Part shown: positions 35,801-47,665 of the stretch, in pieces | Layout of the letters: each line of letters begins with the position of its first letter | Position numbering within the stretch: position 1 is the first letter of the stretch | NCBI GenBank assembly: GCA_019095985.1 | Contig: CM032664.1 | Coordinates: 27,471,569-27,535,568 of the forward strand | Direction of reading: 5' to 3' | Origin: Streblospio benedicti | Lineage: Eukaryota; Annelida; Polychaeta; Spionida; Spionidae | DNA: 64,000 nt | The notes under the pieces: generated by a model | Seen by the model: only the letters and a program-made list of their open reading frames with translations | Databases searched by the model: none | What the model was told of the DNA's origin: nothing | Translations under genes and position numbers: made by a program

Positions 35801-38800
35801 GGTGAGGTTGAGAATTCGCCTAATATTCATTAATAAATTTAATGCCACCCCACCCCCTCACCCCCGAACACATCCGCAACTCTGTCGTAATTCGCCGTCA
35901 CTTTGTTTTGCAATATGCTGTATTACTACAAGGTAGGAGGTTCTTAAGTGGAATAAAAACAGTAAACAAAGTAGATGCTCAAGTAGGGGTGCAAATAACA
36001 GGACAGCTGTATGGATGGCACTAAATATGACATTCGGGCTGTCACAACTAAAAGTACACCTGCAAACGTAATTTTCCATACATTAGTGTTTGGTTTAGCT
36101 AGATGTAAAAGTAGATCACTACATGTCTTATCAAACCTAAGAAGGTCCAGGAATGAAGCTATCACAGTCTTACATGATCACAGTATATGGTACCAGTCCT
36201 AATTTGGTACCAGGTACAAGTGTACGTGACTGATTATAGCATGCTAATGGTGGCCTAAGTTCGGGCCATCTGCTACGTTAACTATCTCTGCATCTCCGTC
36301 AGAAAACTACTCATCTGATCATCAGCGCCACACTATATATTTTGAATATGTTAATTGTATGTGCGGCAGCGTCCGGACTATGTGGCAATTTTTACATAAT
36401 TTTGATGCTCTCCTGTTTAGAACATACGAAATTCTTGTTAATTCTCCGGGGTAAAGCTGTGTACTGACTGGGGGTAATTCAGGAGTTATAACATGCATTT
36501 GAACAAGATGGAGGCGTATATAGTGTGGCGAATCCGGGTGGGGTGATGTGTTGGGTGATTGGGGGGGGGTGAATCAAACCTTTTTCTTCTGATGATTAGT
36601 TGGATTTCGGATACTAAAGTTCGTATTTTGATAGATATTTATTAACACTGGCATGAAAAAGCAAAAACAAAATAAAAATAAAAGCAAACAAGCGGGTGTA
36701 GACATTTTCGTTGTGTAGCAATAACTAGGCCCGACTATAGATCACTATAGACGGTTTGACAGATGTGGGTCACAAGCTATACTGACTTTGGGTTTTATGT
36801 GCACCATGTGCGCCACGTAGAGAAATGTAGGCCTACTCCAACAACGCATTTGGTATATTTAGTTGTTTTTATCTAGTTATCAGCTGGTCTTTACCGTGTG
36901 CTTTGACAAGTGGATACGAGTTTTGACCTTATATTCACCATACGTCCCCGTGACGTAACAGCAACAGTGTCAGCAGTAACCAACCGAGTCGCGCCATGAT
37001 AAGACAGCTGCAGACCTGGTGATAGATATATGAGAGGCAATTTGTTAATATTATCATGGTTTTCATAACCTCCCTTGTACACTGTACAATGAAACGATAA
37101 TCATTAATGGAACTTGAAATACATTCACGGAAACACGCTATGGAGATATGATTCGAAACTTAAACAAANNNNNNNNNNNNNNNNNNNNNNNNNNNNNNNN
37201 NNNNNNNNNNNNNNNNNNNNNNNNNNNNNNNNNNNNNNNNNNNNNNNNNNNNNNNNNNNNNNNNNNNNTTTAATGATTGAACAAGTCATAAATTGAATGA
37301 ATGACATACACTCGCATAGCCCCCAACTTCGACGAATATGATGATAAACCCAGCCATTGTAAACAGAAACACAAGCACCATAAGTGGCCGATGGATCTGC
37401 AAAGCAAACCTTTTTTAGAGTGTGTGGTAAGACGTAACATGTCATTGAGCTCAATGTAATTCATATAAATCCTACACATGCATTGCAGCAATATTGAAGA
37501 AATATGTCATGGTTTTGAGGTCAATATGCATGAATCAATGCCCAAATTTTCGGGCATTGATTCATGCATATTGACCTCAAAACCATGACATATTTCTTCA
37601 ATCAGAGACCAGCATTGAGGGGTGTGTCTTCAACAGAGTGGTATAATGGCTTGTATTTCAAAACAACCAACCTGGAACCAAATTTGTTTTCCAAACCAAG
37701 CCCGCTGTGCAAACGCTGGCTTGAAATGTCTTGGCATAAGAACGCCAACGCTGGCGAAAACCATCCAGGCGAGGATCATGAGACATGCTGCAAGAGGCGT
37801 AAATGTTCAGTATTGAATTTTACTGTGAGCTAAATGGCGAAAAAAAAACATGTGACGAAATGATTATTCTTCAGCAAGCAACTAATCTTTGGTGCAACAT
37901 TATGGCAGTCATAGGCAGATCCAGGTTTCGGAGAAAAGGGGGGCGCACCCTGGGGAAAAGAGGGGAAAAGAGCGGGATTTCATGAAAAACCCTATGAAAA
38001 TGAAGTATTTTGGTGGGGAAAGGGGGAGGGGCGCCCCCTGGATCTGCCTCTGGCAGTTAACAATGACCATGACACAACATATGAACAATGGCTACAGAAC
38101 TGCGAATGATTCGGTTTCAATATTCAGGACTGTATGATTCTGATCGTTAGTGTTGTGTATGTGTATCGATTATGACTATGCATAACATGTATATTCATAT
38201 CCTAATAGCTAAGGGTTTAGTTGACTAGTAGACTACTCATTACTAGGGATGGTGGTGAGGTTGAGAATTCGCCTTATAATATTCATTAATAAATTTAATG
38301 CCACCCCACCCCCCCTCCCCCCACACACACCGCAACTCTGTCGTAATTCGCCGTCACTTTGTTTTGCAATATGCTGTATTACTACTAGGTAGGAGGTTCT
38401 TAAGTGGAATAAAAACAGTAAACAAAGTAGATGCTCAAGTAGGGGTGCAAATAACAGGACAGCTGTATGGATGGCACTAAATATGACATTCGGGCTGTCA
38501 CAACTAAAAGTACACCTGCAAACGTAATTTTCCATACATTAGTGTTTGGTTTAGCTAGATGTAAAAGTAGATCACTACATGTCTTATCAAACCTAAGAAG
38601 GTCCAGGAATGAAGCTATCACAGTCTTACATGATCACAGTATATGGTACCAGTCCTAATTTGGTACCAGGTACAAGTGTACGTGACTGATTATAGCATGC
38701 TAATGGTGGCCTAAGTTCGGGCCATCTGCTACGTTAACTATCTCTGCATCTCCGTCAGAAAACTACTCATCTGATCATCAGCGCCACACTATATATTTTG

Positions 38801-41800
38801 AATATGTTAATTGTATGTGCGGCAGCGTCCGGACTATGTGGCAATTTTTACATAATTTTGATGCTCTCCTGTTTAGAACATACGAAATTCTTGTTAATTC
38901 TCCGGGGTAAAGCTGTGTACTGACTGGGGGTAATTCAGGAGTTATAACATGTATTTGAACAAGATGGAGGCGTATAGTGTGGCGAATCCGGGTGGGGGTG
39001 GTGTGGGGGGTGAATCAAACCTTTTTCTTCTGATGATTAGTTGGATTTCGGATACTAAAGTTCGTATTTTGATAGATATTTATTAACACTGGCATGAAAA
39101 AAAAAAAAACAAAAAAAAAACAAAAACAAACAAGCGGGTATAGACATTTTTCGTTCGTGTAGCTAGGCCAACTATAGATCACTATAGACGGTTTGACAGA
39201 TGTGGGTCACAAGCTATACTGACTTTGGGTTTTATGTGCACCATGTGCGCCACGTAGAGAAATGTAGGCCTACTCCAACAACGCATTTGGTATATTTAGT
39301 TGTTTTTATCTAGTTATCAGCTGGTCTTTACCGTGTGCTTTGACAAGTGGATACGAGTTTTGACCGCCTATATTCACCCACGTCCGTGACGTAACAGCAA
39401 CAGTGTCAGCAGTAACTAACCGAGTCGCGCCATGATAAGACAGCTGCATACCTGTTGATTGATATATTAGAGGCAATTTGTTAATATTATCATGGTTTCA
39501 TAACCTCCTTGTACACTGTACAATGAAACGATAATCATTAATGGAACTTGAAATACATTCACCGAACACGCTTTGGAGATATGATTCGAAACTTAAAACA
39601 AACACACTTCAATATTAGATATATTATATGGTGCACTTTTATTACATTGTATAATGGTGTAGTTTTGTAATTTAAAATGGGTTGTGTCTTAAGTGTGAGG
39701 GACCCCTAAATTGTAAAAAAATGTATACATGTATACCTGAGGAGGGCCCTCTTGCCAAGAGTAAATAATAATCGCTATCAAGATTAAACACCATATCAAA
39801 ATCAGTCTTGCTCTGTTTTCCAACAACTGATATGGCGCGTCGGAATTTACAATTCATTCGGCCATCAACTATTGATACAAACTTTTTATCTGTATCAAGA
39901 CCTAAGTTTGGCTGAAAACAGAAAAGAAATTGTATGATATACAGCTGTAACAATTTGGGTTGCATTATTTGTCATCTATACAAGGACCTGGGTACGCCCC
40001 TGTCCCGGAAACACCCCCCTCTTTTCCCGTGACCAGTTGGCATTCAAGATACGCATATATCTTTTAATCTTTTCCAATTTCTAATACCTTTATACTCTGG
40101 CAACCAATATTAATATCGGCTGCTTCTGGTGTGATAAGACTTGTTGAGTAAGGCGCCGAGAAGAGACCACATAGTGAGTGCCATAATATGGCATCTTCGG
40201 TCTGTACGGGAATCTCTTTTACATTATAAATATATACAGTGTTGAAATGTCTCTTGTAAAATTAAATAGCCTGTGATTTGAATAATGAGCCCCAAATAGA
40301 TAGATGAGGATGTGATATTGGTGCAAATGCTGCTACTTACATCGTTCAGTGGTGTGTTAGATTTAGCCTCCGGGAGGTTGTATGACATATGCACTGCTAA
40401 TGTTCCCTGGTCGACCATACATCCAACCACGGAGGTGTTGAACTGAGAAAGAAATCCATTATATTCAGCATCATTTAGTCATGGTGGACAAAAAAGAAAG
40501 ACAACTAAGAAAAGAAGAAACTCTGGTTTATAAAAAGCTTTTCAACAAACATCCACATTTTTTTCACACCGTTCTAAAATATCATAGAAACACACTATTT
40601 TGTCCATGGCCAAAAATATCATACTTCAAACACTGAAGCAACGTGAATCTACAGGTTCTCTTACTTGAGAACGCCAATGGATTGAATACACGTGTAACTA
40701 ACCATGGACTGTGTGGGTGAAAGTCCCATGGCGACATAATGCTGTGAACTTGTGAGCAATCCAGAAACTTCAAATGCCACAAAGTCCCCCTCTCGGCTCC
40801 ACGTCGTGACGACCTCGCAGTCATCTAGGGCACAGTCGGGCGGGTCTCGGTAGCAGCTTTTGGTGAGTCCACACGTGCTGAGGTCAATGTTCACAGGTGG
40901 CAGTTCACTGGGAGCTGGGGTTGTCGTCTGCGGTGTGGATGAGGTTCCAGATGAGACGCTTGTCTGTTGTGAAAATGAAATGTCATTAAACTTGTTGTGT
41001 CCAAAAACCAAATTGACATATCATGTCTTCCCTCATTACATTAGATTATTAGCTGGCAAAGAGTGTCTGGTCTCTTATATAAATAGGCAGATCCGGGGAA
41101 GGGGGGTGTTACAATCCCCCACACCCCCTTTCCTGCCAAAATAACTTATCTTCATATGTTTTATTTTGGCATGTCCGCCATCGATCACAAAAACCCACGC
41201 GCCCATCCTGAAAATCTGGATCTGCCTATGGTATATGTTGATTTATTGTGCTCAATCCCACGTTGGATTAGTATACACTCTCTGTTTTAGCAGGTGCATA
41301 TACAGGTATATGTATGAATGAAAAGTAAAAACAGAAACTAAATTCACGAATCACAAACACGCTACATTTTGTTTTTTGATACCTACCGTCATAATCAGAG
41401 CCTGGAAATAAAGATGTACCGATGGTAAAATGTTGTTTGGTGCACTTACTTGCTCAGATGACTGAGGAAAATCAAACGGCTGCATCACAGTAGATCTCAG
41501 ATCAACCCAATATGTAAAATACTCCTCCACGACGGTGATTCTAAAAACAAATCTCACTCTTGTACTTTTCATACTCACCACAATAAAACACCCTGCAATC
41601 CCAACCCAACATCAAATAAATAATGATATAATACATAACAATCATTTTAATCTCAAAGTCTCGAAGATCGGGGATGGCTATTATTCTCTATTTCCACTGA
41701 ACCTGTTACTAATGTACATACCTAAAATGTAGTGGTCCACGATTTTCATTGGGTGCAATCCACATTGAAGAAACACCATTCTTGGGTGTATTATCCGTGT

Positions 41801-42747
41801 GCGTTAACGCATTCATGTCACCAACCTGTAAACAATAGTTATATGGTAAGCAAAATTCCTTTTAATACGTGCATTTGTTCTTTTCATCTAAAATCTGTAT
41901 GATAACCATAATAATACTCGCCGTGCATGCATATTGGTATGTGCTATCGGTGATGTTAAATGTCCCAATTCTGGTGAGGTCGTCACTTTCAGCATTCGTG
42001 GCTTGTAGAAGAAAGCCTTTGAACGTCGTGCCATTTCCCCATAGTGTAACTTAAAAAACAATACTCTGGAATATAACAATCATTTCATCTACACACGTTA
42101 GCAGCATTTTGAGAGGTAATCATGAAATGTCTATGGCCTACTTTTTTTCTTGGAACATTAGAGAATGGTTCAGCATTTGATATTTCATGCAAAAATGAGT
42201 TGGGTTTCCTTACAGACGGCAACTGCATCAATGGACGTGAGCCATGGAACATGTCTTTTAAAAGAGGCTTTGGGAAAATTAATAATGAAAAACTCTAACA
42301 ATCCTTTCAAAGCCTCCTTCATAAGAAGATCAAATTCATCGATGCACTTGCCGTTGGCCATTTTCTTATATAGATAAGTTAAACTTTAGTTGTTGTAGGG
42401 CAGACGACAATTTTAGGAAGTCGTGCCTGTTTCAACAGATACATGTATGGGTGAGTTACTTCTTGGTGAGTTGCCTTGTAACTTTTACAACATAGATTGA
42501 CCCATAAGTTAACGCGCTTCATATTATATTGATGCGGTCCATTTTATATAATGAGTCAAATATTGACCTTCAATAGCTTGTCCTGGTGAATAGGTATTGC
42601 TCGCCACTGTCAGCTGGTATGGACTGGGGCCGTCTTGAGGATCAAGACCATGACCAGGAGTGATGTCCGCACATGCGCTGGATGGTGCTCCAGTGGAAGA
42701 CGAGCTTGTGTGCTGCACCAGAGAGAGACTAACCACTGCAATAATAC
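32842..42747 (-). CDS. FRRS1: Ferric-chelate reductase 1-like protein (Reeler, DOMON, cytochrome b561)
   Basis: FRRS1-family membrane proteins pass electrons across a membrane through haem to reduce ferric iron. Order along the protein: end of a signal peptide (IIAVVSLSLVQ); Reeler domain (SACADITPGHG to FTYWVDLRS); a Thr/Ser/Pro linker; DOMON domain beginning CGLTKSCYRDPPDC; then six membrane helices. Candidate haem histidines sit in LVKAHACLMILAWM, WFQIHRPLM, WKAHPILG and FNWAHFLVG, the four-histidine pattern of cytochrome b561. A short tail ends in a last helix and ICVCQN-like stop region (GVCQN). About 633 residues are recovered (human FRRS1 about 592). The first coding exon, holding the ATG, is not resolved; coding begins in phase at 42747. 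Three exons are assembled twice across the gap at 37169-37268. Confidence 0.9.
34408..34520 (-). mobile_element. SINE tail fragment
   Basis: On the minus strand it reads AATCATAAGAACTTGTGGCT and then CAAACAAACAAA, matching the tail of the SINE at 4064-4542. Only the 3' end is present, in an FRRS1-like intron. Confidence 0.5.
34797..37168. repeat. Duplicated block, copy 1 (left of the gap)
   Basis: From TTTAATGATTGAACAAGTC to CGAAACTTAAACAAA this block matches 37269-39601 along its whole length, introns included, and it ends exactly where the N run begins. It holds FRRS1-like exons 34924-34838, 35331-35216 and 37015-36895. Differences are single substitutions, small indels and homopolymer lengths. 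Confidence 0.95.
35457..35602. mobile_element. Short element with GGCAGATCCAGG ends (allelic copy at 37914-38056)
   Basis: The termini AGGCAGATCCAGG and CCTGGATCTGCCT are inverted, around a G-rich interior. The same ends occur at 41083-41232 (AGGCAGATCCGG and GGATCTGCCTA), and one end occurs at 55051-55063. It is a dispersed foldback family. Confidence 0.6.
37169..37268. other. Assembly gap of 100 N
   Basis: Exactly 100 N, the conventional size for a gap of unknown length. The sequence on both sides is the two halves of the duplicated block. Confidence 0.99.
37269..39601. repeat. Duplicated block, copy 2 (right of the gap)
   Basis: Starts at the first base after the N run and matches 34797-37168. 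It holds exons 37396-37310, 37787-37672 and 39451-39332. The first exon is identical between copies over its coding bases; the second differs at four positions, all silent; the third is in frame here and shifted by one base in copy 1. Confidence 0.95.
37492..37602. repeat. Near-perfect palindrome with almost no loop
   Basis: Arms of about 54 bases (ATTGAAGAAATATGTCATGG and onward, against its complement) meet around AAATTTTCGGG. In the other copy (35023-35145) the right arm is the same, but the left arm carries a different internal stretch. It lies in an FRRS1-like intron. Confidence 0.85.
41083..41232. mobile_element. Short element with GGCAGATCC ends
   Basis: Begins ATAGGCAGATCCGGGG and ends CTGGATCTGCCTATGG, an inverted pair, with a G/C-run interior. 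Same family as 35457-35602. Confidence 0.6.
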
Positions 42748-45700
42748 CTGGCGAAAGATTTCAAAAGACATTTAAGCCTTTACGGTCAACTATGGAGCTC
42801 TAATCTAAACTAAAATAGATCATCATGAACAGCCGTTCTTGACAGTGCGGAACTTGCAGACGTGCATGTGAGCGACATATATGAACACGGGGTGAAAACA
42901 AATCTACATGTATAAATAGATTTTTAAGTAAAGCGTACATTCTTTTGCATGCAAAAGAGAAAGGAGCTAGCCCAAGACGCAAGTTTCACTATGACGATAC
43001 TGATTTGCAGAAAGAGGGCCCTACTATGTGATGGGAATGAGGCGAGGGTGGAAGATCTATGGTCATTTGAAACACTTAAATGGAATGTTGTGGCGAGTAA
43101 CATTCTTAGATTGTTGATTATATTTTCTAGTGGTAATAATGTAAGTAATGTATGTAAATAATATAGTAGAATAGAATAAAAATTCTAGGGTACTTACTCC
43201 AAAACATCCTTTATTTATTTCTTCAAAAACAATTCGATTTAATTGATACTATGATCTACTATCTGTTGATCTTGTATATTTATTTTAGTTACGCACAACA
43301 CTAGCTACTCCTCGACATCAGAAATCACTTAAATAACCAGATGCATGAATTCCAAACGTTTGTGTTCTAGCATAGCATTATATTGACTGGCTTCAAATGT
43401 TTGTCTCCTTTTATATGTTGTCACCTGAAGAGCAACAAGTCTAAGTGATGGCTTATCTGTTGGTATTATCAGTTTACGAATGTAGATCAACTTAACTGTA
43501 AGGCCCGGGTCATATACAACTGGGTCAGGCAGATTATTGAAAGACGCAAGAAGGAAAGTCCTACCCCCCAATATATATATATATATATTACAAAATGAAA
43601 GTCAGACCCCCCCCCACACACACAGTAATTGAGAAATGAAAAGTATAAAAATCATTGAAATTCTTATTTTTAAGATCCTGGAAGTCATTGAATTTGTAAG
43701 GAATCATTGAAAGAATGATATTTTGCAAAAGAAATAATTGAATTTTGGTTAAGCTGGTAAGTTAAATGATGTTTGAGTAGCATTGAAATTTTGTTATATT
43801 TGGGACCTTGATTTCTTCCAGTCTAATTTTTGCGCGCGTTGCCGAGGCCAACACACAACTTAACATTTCTATATCTGTAGATGTGTGCAAAAGAAGAATA
43901 GAACTCGATTATTTACATATCATTGTCATCTTTATGTTTATGTAGGACCCTCTCTAGATGAAACTAGGTATTTCGAAAAAAAAAATCTTGTAAAAAATAA
44001 AATATGTGTCTTGAAAAGTCATTGACTTTTAATGTGAAAAATCTCTGTAAACACGTCCTGGGATGCACGAATATGAATTTTGGAAGTCAGGCAGCCGAGC
44101 CCGGGTACCCTGATATAAGGTATAACAACTGACTCTGGAGGCACTGTACATTGAGGAAATAAAACCCATGATCAACACCAACGAGTAATACAAGAGCAGG
44201 GCCCCGACCATCAAGATTTAGATGTTGTCAGCACCTGCTGATCTCTTAATCCCTAATCCTTGTGTTGTTATGTTTTGATTCATGTTCTATATTATATTTA
44301 ATTCATGTATATTGAAAACAGTACCGTTTTGTAATTTAATTTGGTTCATTTTACATTCAATTCTGATGATGACCGCAAGGTTGAAAATATTTAATTAAAA
44401 TGTGAATAAAAAGATGTTGGTTCCATCATTTATAATAAAGTTTTTTTTGAGTGTGTGTGTGTGTTTTTGAGTTAATCATATAGTGTATAAAGAGGAACTA
44501 AATGACGCCACCATTATTTTATATAGCTGCAGGGTAGCTGTAGGCCAACTATGAAGAAAACGAGAGCCATGTAATGAAATAAATCTCTCAATGTAAACGA
44601 GACTAGATAACACTGCAGGTGGCGAATCAATTAACGGTCCAAAGGTGTACCGGTTGCCTTACCAACAGAATCATGATGTAGTTCCTTCATATACCTGACC
44701 ATACAGGGTCCATATTACTTGGTGGTTGATATTTTTGTTGTTGATATGGAAATGGCCGAGCTGACGTCCTCTTGTAAAGCTTTTTGTACACTTTCATTTT
44801 GTTTTTTAACAGTTCATATATTATGTTATTGGTATAGGCCCGTTCCGGTCGGTGATGGAGGGTTATGAATTGTGCATAAAAAGATGCCAAACAGAGCGTG
44901 TATCAGTCGCAGTGATACTTAGGCCTAAAATGTCAGGTATGAAATATATTTAATCTTTCAAGTTCAGTGATAAAATACATTTTCTTTTTTATATGTTAAT
45001 ACCTGTTCATTTTATATTTGTATTTTTTCACATGCACAAAAAACATTATCAAACAATTGTTTCGTTGATTTAAGGATACACAAAACGGTATTTGGCTTTT
45101 AATGATAACAATTGAAAAGAGCAGTGTATCAAGAAAATTGAGAAAAAAACTGAACCCGTGTCACCATGCTCAATTGAGAGTTATGAAGTAATGTGATCTA
45201 ATATGTGAAGCACCCTGCCGTTGGTTTTTATTGATATACATGTATATAAGAGCAACAATTCTCATAAAAAACGCTATTTTGAAATATCTAGTTTGTAATG
45301 CATTTATATGTCTGTAATGTCTGAGCAAGAACTTTAAGAAAAACATAGATTCAATATAAGTTGCCATTCATCTATGAAATATATTAACGGCTGTGTACAT
45401 AAAAATTACATTCCAAACCTTAAACGTAGGTCTAAATACCAGCAATTTTTTTTGTTTGTTTTTTTTTTTCTGTTTCTGATGCCTTATAATCGAAAAACAA
45501 AGTCCTATTTTTAGTGAAGAATCAAATTTTTAAATTTATTTAGACATGTTTCGACATCTCTAGTGTCCTTCTCAACTTAATTAAAAAAATATAGAATATT
45601 ACAAAATCAAACAACAATAATGCCAATCATGATGGCATTGTTGTTTGATTTTGTAATATTCTATAATATTCTATATTTTTTAAATTAAGTTGAGAAGTAC

Positions 45701-46249
45701 ACTAGAGATGTCGCAACATGTCTAAATAAATTAAAAATTTGATTTGCTACATACCATATGTCACAAATCTTGTCTAAATACCAGCAAATATGGATATTTT
45801 TAAAAAAGTACTGTTCAAGGTCTATTTGCTGAAACATTACACACTCTTCTACCAAGAACATACAACGCAATCACATTTGGAGGGAGAAAGCACTTAATTT
45901 TTTTCTCATATTTGAAAATCAAAGTATCAATACTTTGTATACAATTCACGAGAGATTTCTAAGTGTGCATTAAACATCAGTAAACATCAACGCAAAGCAT
46001 TGGGAATCGGCCACCATTTAAAAGCACATAATCGAAGATACACTGCAGTTACTTATCATACATGATCAAACACCTATCAAAGTTTGTTATAATGGAAACT
46101 CATGTGCTCTAAGAGATGCTCACAAAACTGTTTTCTATATCATTTTCTATATTTTTTCTATATTTTTCTATATTTTCTATATCTCTATACCATTGAATTT
46201 AATATTTACTTTGTTGGATATATAGTTTACTTGGTTAGTGTTTTTTCAG
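42748..46249. other. Mostly non-coding stretch
   Basis: The first exon and promoter of the FRRS1-like gene should lie here; a minus-strand ATGATTCTGTTG followed by gtaagg near 44660 is tempting, but its phase does not fit. An open minus frame at 43571-43329 has no splice support. A TATATA run is at 43576-43589, and a foldback element is at 45521-45744. A GACCGCAAGGTTGAAA line near 44370 looks like the end of an old retroelement. Confidence 0.4.
45521..45744. mobile_element. Foldback element
   Basis: Arms of about 105 bases (45521-45624 and 45640-45744) are inverted copies: TTTAGACATGTTTCGACATC against GATGTCGCAACATGTCTAAA, and AATATTACAAAATCAAACAA against its complement. The loop is short. 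No coding content. Confidence 0.8.
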
Positions 46250-46251
46250 CC

Positions 46252-46659
46252 ATGAGATCGGTGCTGTTGCTTGCATTTTTTCTGTACTTGACGGTATGTG
46301 TCAACCATGCCGCGCCGTCCAATGCTGGTGATACAGAACGGACATTGCTCCACCAAGGCGCCAAGGCTGAAGATGCCAATGATCATGAATTGCTTCGGGA
46401 ATTGAAGAAGCTGCTCAAAGAAAAGGTAAGCATATTTCTTTTCGCGTGTCTCTTCTGCTACCTTATTCAATCCCAGATCCATCCAAACGATGCAAACACT
46501 GCCTAGCAATCAAATCATCAAACGTATGCAACAAATAGAGTATAGGGTGCTAGTGAAGCATTTTAATCTAAGTTTCCCCCATGCCACCCAATATTAAAGC
46601 ACTGTTGGTCCCTAATATAGATTAACTTTTTGTATTTTCAGGCTGTTAAAGACGTCTAG
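46252..46659 (+). CDS. 63-residue presumptive secreted peptide, two exons
   Basis: The ATG at 46252 lies two bases after a ttttttcag acceptor, so an untranslated exon lies upstream. Exon 1 ends at 46425 (gtaagc donor); exon 2 is 46642-46659, five codons and TAG, after a tattttcag acceptor, in phase 0. The N-terminus is a good signal peptide (MRSVLLLAFFLYLTVCVNHA, then APSN). The mature part, about 42 residues, is acidic then basic and ends in an amphipathic LLRELKKLLKEKAVKDV; there is no cysteine after the signal. An AATAAA is at 47001-47006. No family is recognised. A peptide hormone, antimicrobial peptide or venom-like peptide are all possible from composition; none is shown. Confidence 0.6.
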
Positions 46660-47000
46660 AAGTGATTAGCAAAATGCAGGCGAGACTTTCTAAACGGGTA
46701 TACGGCTACGGCTACGCCACCCGCCATACTAGCTTTGGGATTTTCCGTGATTTACTAATATATGTATCATATAAGGACTGTTTCATGAATTTTGACATAG
46801 TGTATGTTTACAATGAAATAATTGTGCTGGGCACTTGAAACAGCCTATAGTGCGCAGTAATAATTCTACAAGATAATTTTTAAAGAAACATTTGCTCAAT
46901 TGACATACCACCTCTCAATCGCCACAAATAAAAAGAATATTAGATCTATATATGTTTTTGTATTGTATTTTTATTTTATTATCATATGTTATTGCATCTA

Positions 47001-47006
47001 AATAAA
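47001..47006 (+). terminator. Poly(A) signal after the small secreted-peptide gene
   Basis: AATAAA about 340 bases past the stop at 46659, followed by a G/T-rich run. Confidence 0.45.
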
Positions 47007-47517
47007 GAGGGTGTTAATACTTTGTATTCATGGCAGACGAAAAAAAAAATTGTTTTTTTACTGAGGACTTCTTATATATTAATATGATTATCAATAAATT
47101 ACTTGTTATACTTGTTATACCTATTTCTTACAAGGTATACTACATGTATGCTGGCGATAGCAATTGTTCATGCGCCAGGGCTTTCTTCAGATGGGACAGC
47201 AACATTTAGTTTGCAAGCATTTGTTTGTGCATTAAAGTAAAATGGACTACTTACGTGTTGTGTGCACTTAATAACACAATAAAAAAAGCTCTATGAATTT
47301 CAACACAAGAGTAAAAAAAATGTAGGAATTGACCACGAGATTGGGTGTCAATCGCAAAATTGAGCATGCTGACGTCTGATTCGCCCGAACAGAGTGAGGG
47401 TAAATCAGACGTCAGCATTGCAATCGAGTGGTCAATCACCATTCTATCATGACTAAAATCCATTTTATTTTAAAATAAATCATATTATAACATTCTTATT
47501 GCAAGTCAATTTTGCCA

Positions 47518-47665
47518 AAAAGTAGCGGAGGAGACCACTACTACGGCGCTAGTCTAAACTCTTGCTCTCCTCTACACGGGACACGCCTTGCGACGTCAGC
47601 GGCTGTATTGATAATGTGACAGTTTAGACTAGCGCCATAGTAGTGGTCTCCGCGCCTCTGGCCCG
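47518..47665. mobile_element. Foldback element (second copy at 51138-51272)
   Basis: Arms GACCACTACTACGGCGCTAG and CTAGCGCCATAGTAGTGGTC are inverted around a loop containing CACGGGACACGCCTTGCGAC. Another palindrome next to it (47325-47460) pairs TCTGATTCGCCC-type arms carrying GACGTCAGCAT. Confidence 0.7.

Larger units (their letters stand above)
32842..42747 (-). other. FRRS1: Exon map of the FRRS1-like gene
   Basis: In transcript order: 42747-42568, 42049-41922, 41825-41722, 41540-41450, 41401-41387 (15 bases, ALIMT), 40963-40703, 40442-40341, 39911-39737, 39451-39332, 37787-37672, 37396-37310, then after the gap the second versions 37015-36895, 35331-35216, 34924-34838, and on with 34735-34664, 34338-34239, 33603-33460, 33142-33030, 32934-32842. 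Using only one version of the three duplicated exons, all phases join. The intron after 41922 starts with GC (gcgagt), a GC-AG intron. The exon 37015-36895 is one base longer than its partner 39451-39332 and is out of frame. Confidence 0.85.

Noticed and set aside
37114-37454. Open frames running through the N gap
   Set aside because: They are produced by translating N and have no coding meaning.
34838-37787. Mutually exclusive duplicated exons in the FRRS1-like gene
   Set aside because: The introns and intronic repeats are duplicated too, the coding differences in the clearest exon are all silent, and both copies abut the N gap. An unmerged allelic overlap explains this better.
43329-43571. 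Minus-strand frame of 80 codons as the first FRRS1-like exon
   Set aside because: There is no signal peptide, no donor in the required phase, and no resemblance to the family N-terminus.
46102-46506. A 134-codon frame starting upstream of the small secreted peptide
   Set aside because: The upstream part is low-complexity T-rich sequence with a splice acceptor inside it; the real start is after the acceptor, and the frame past 46425 is intron.
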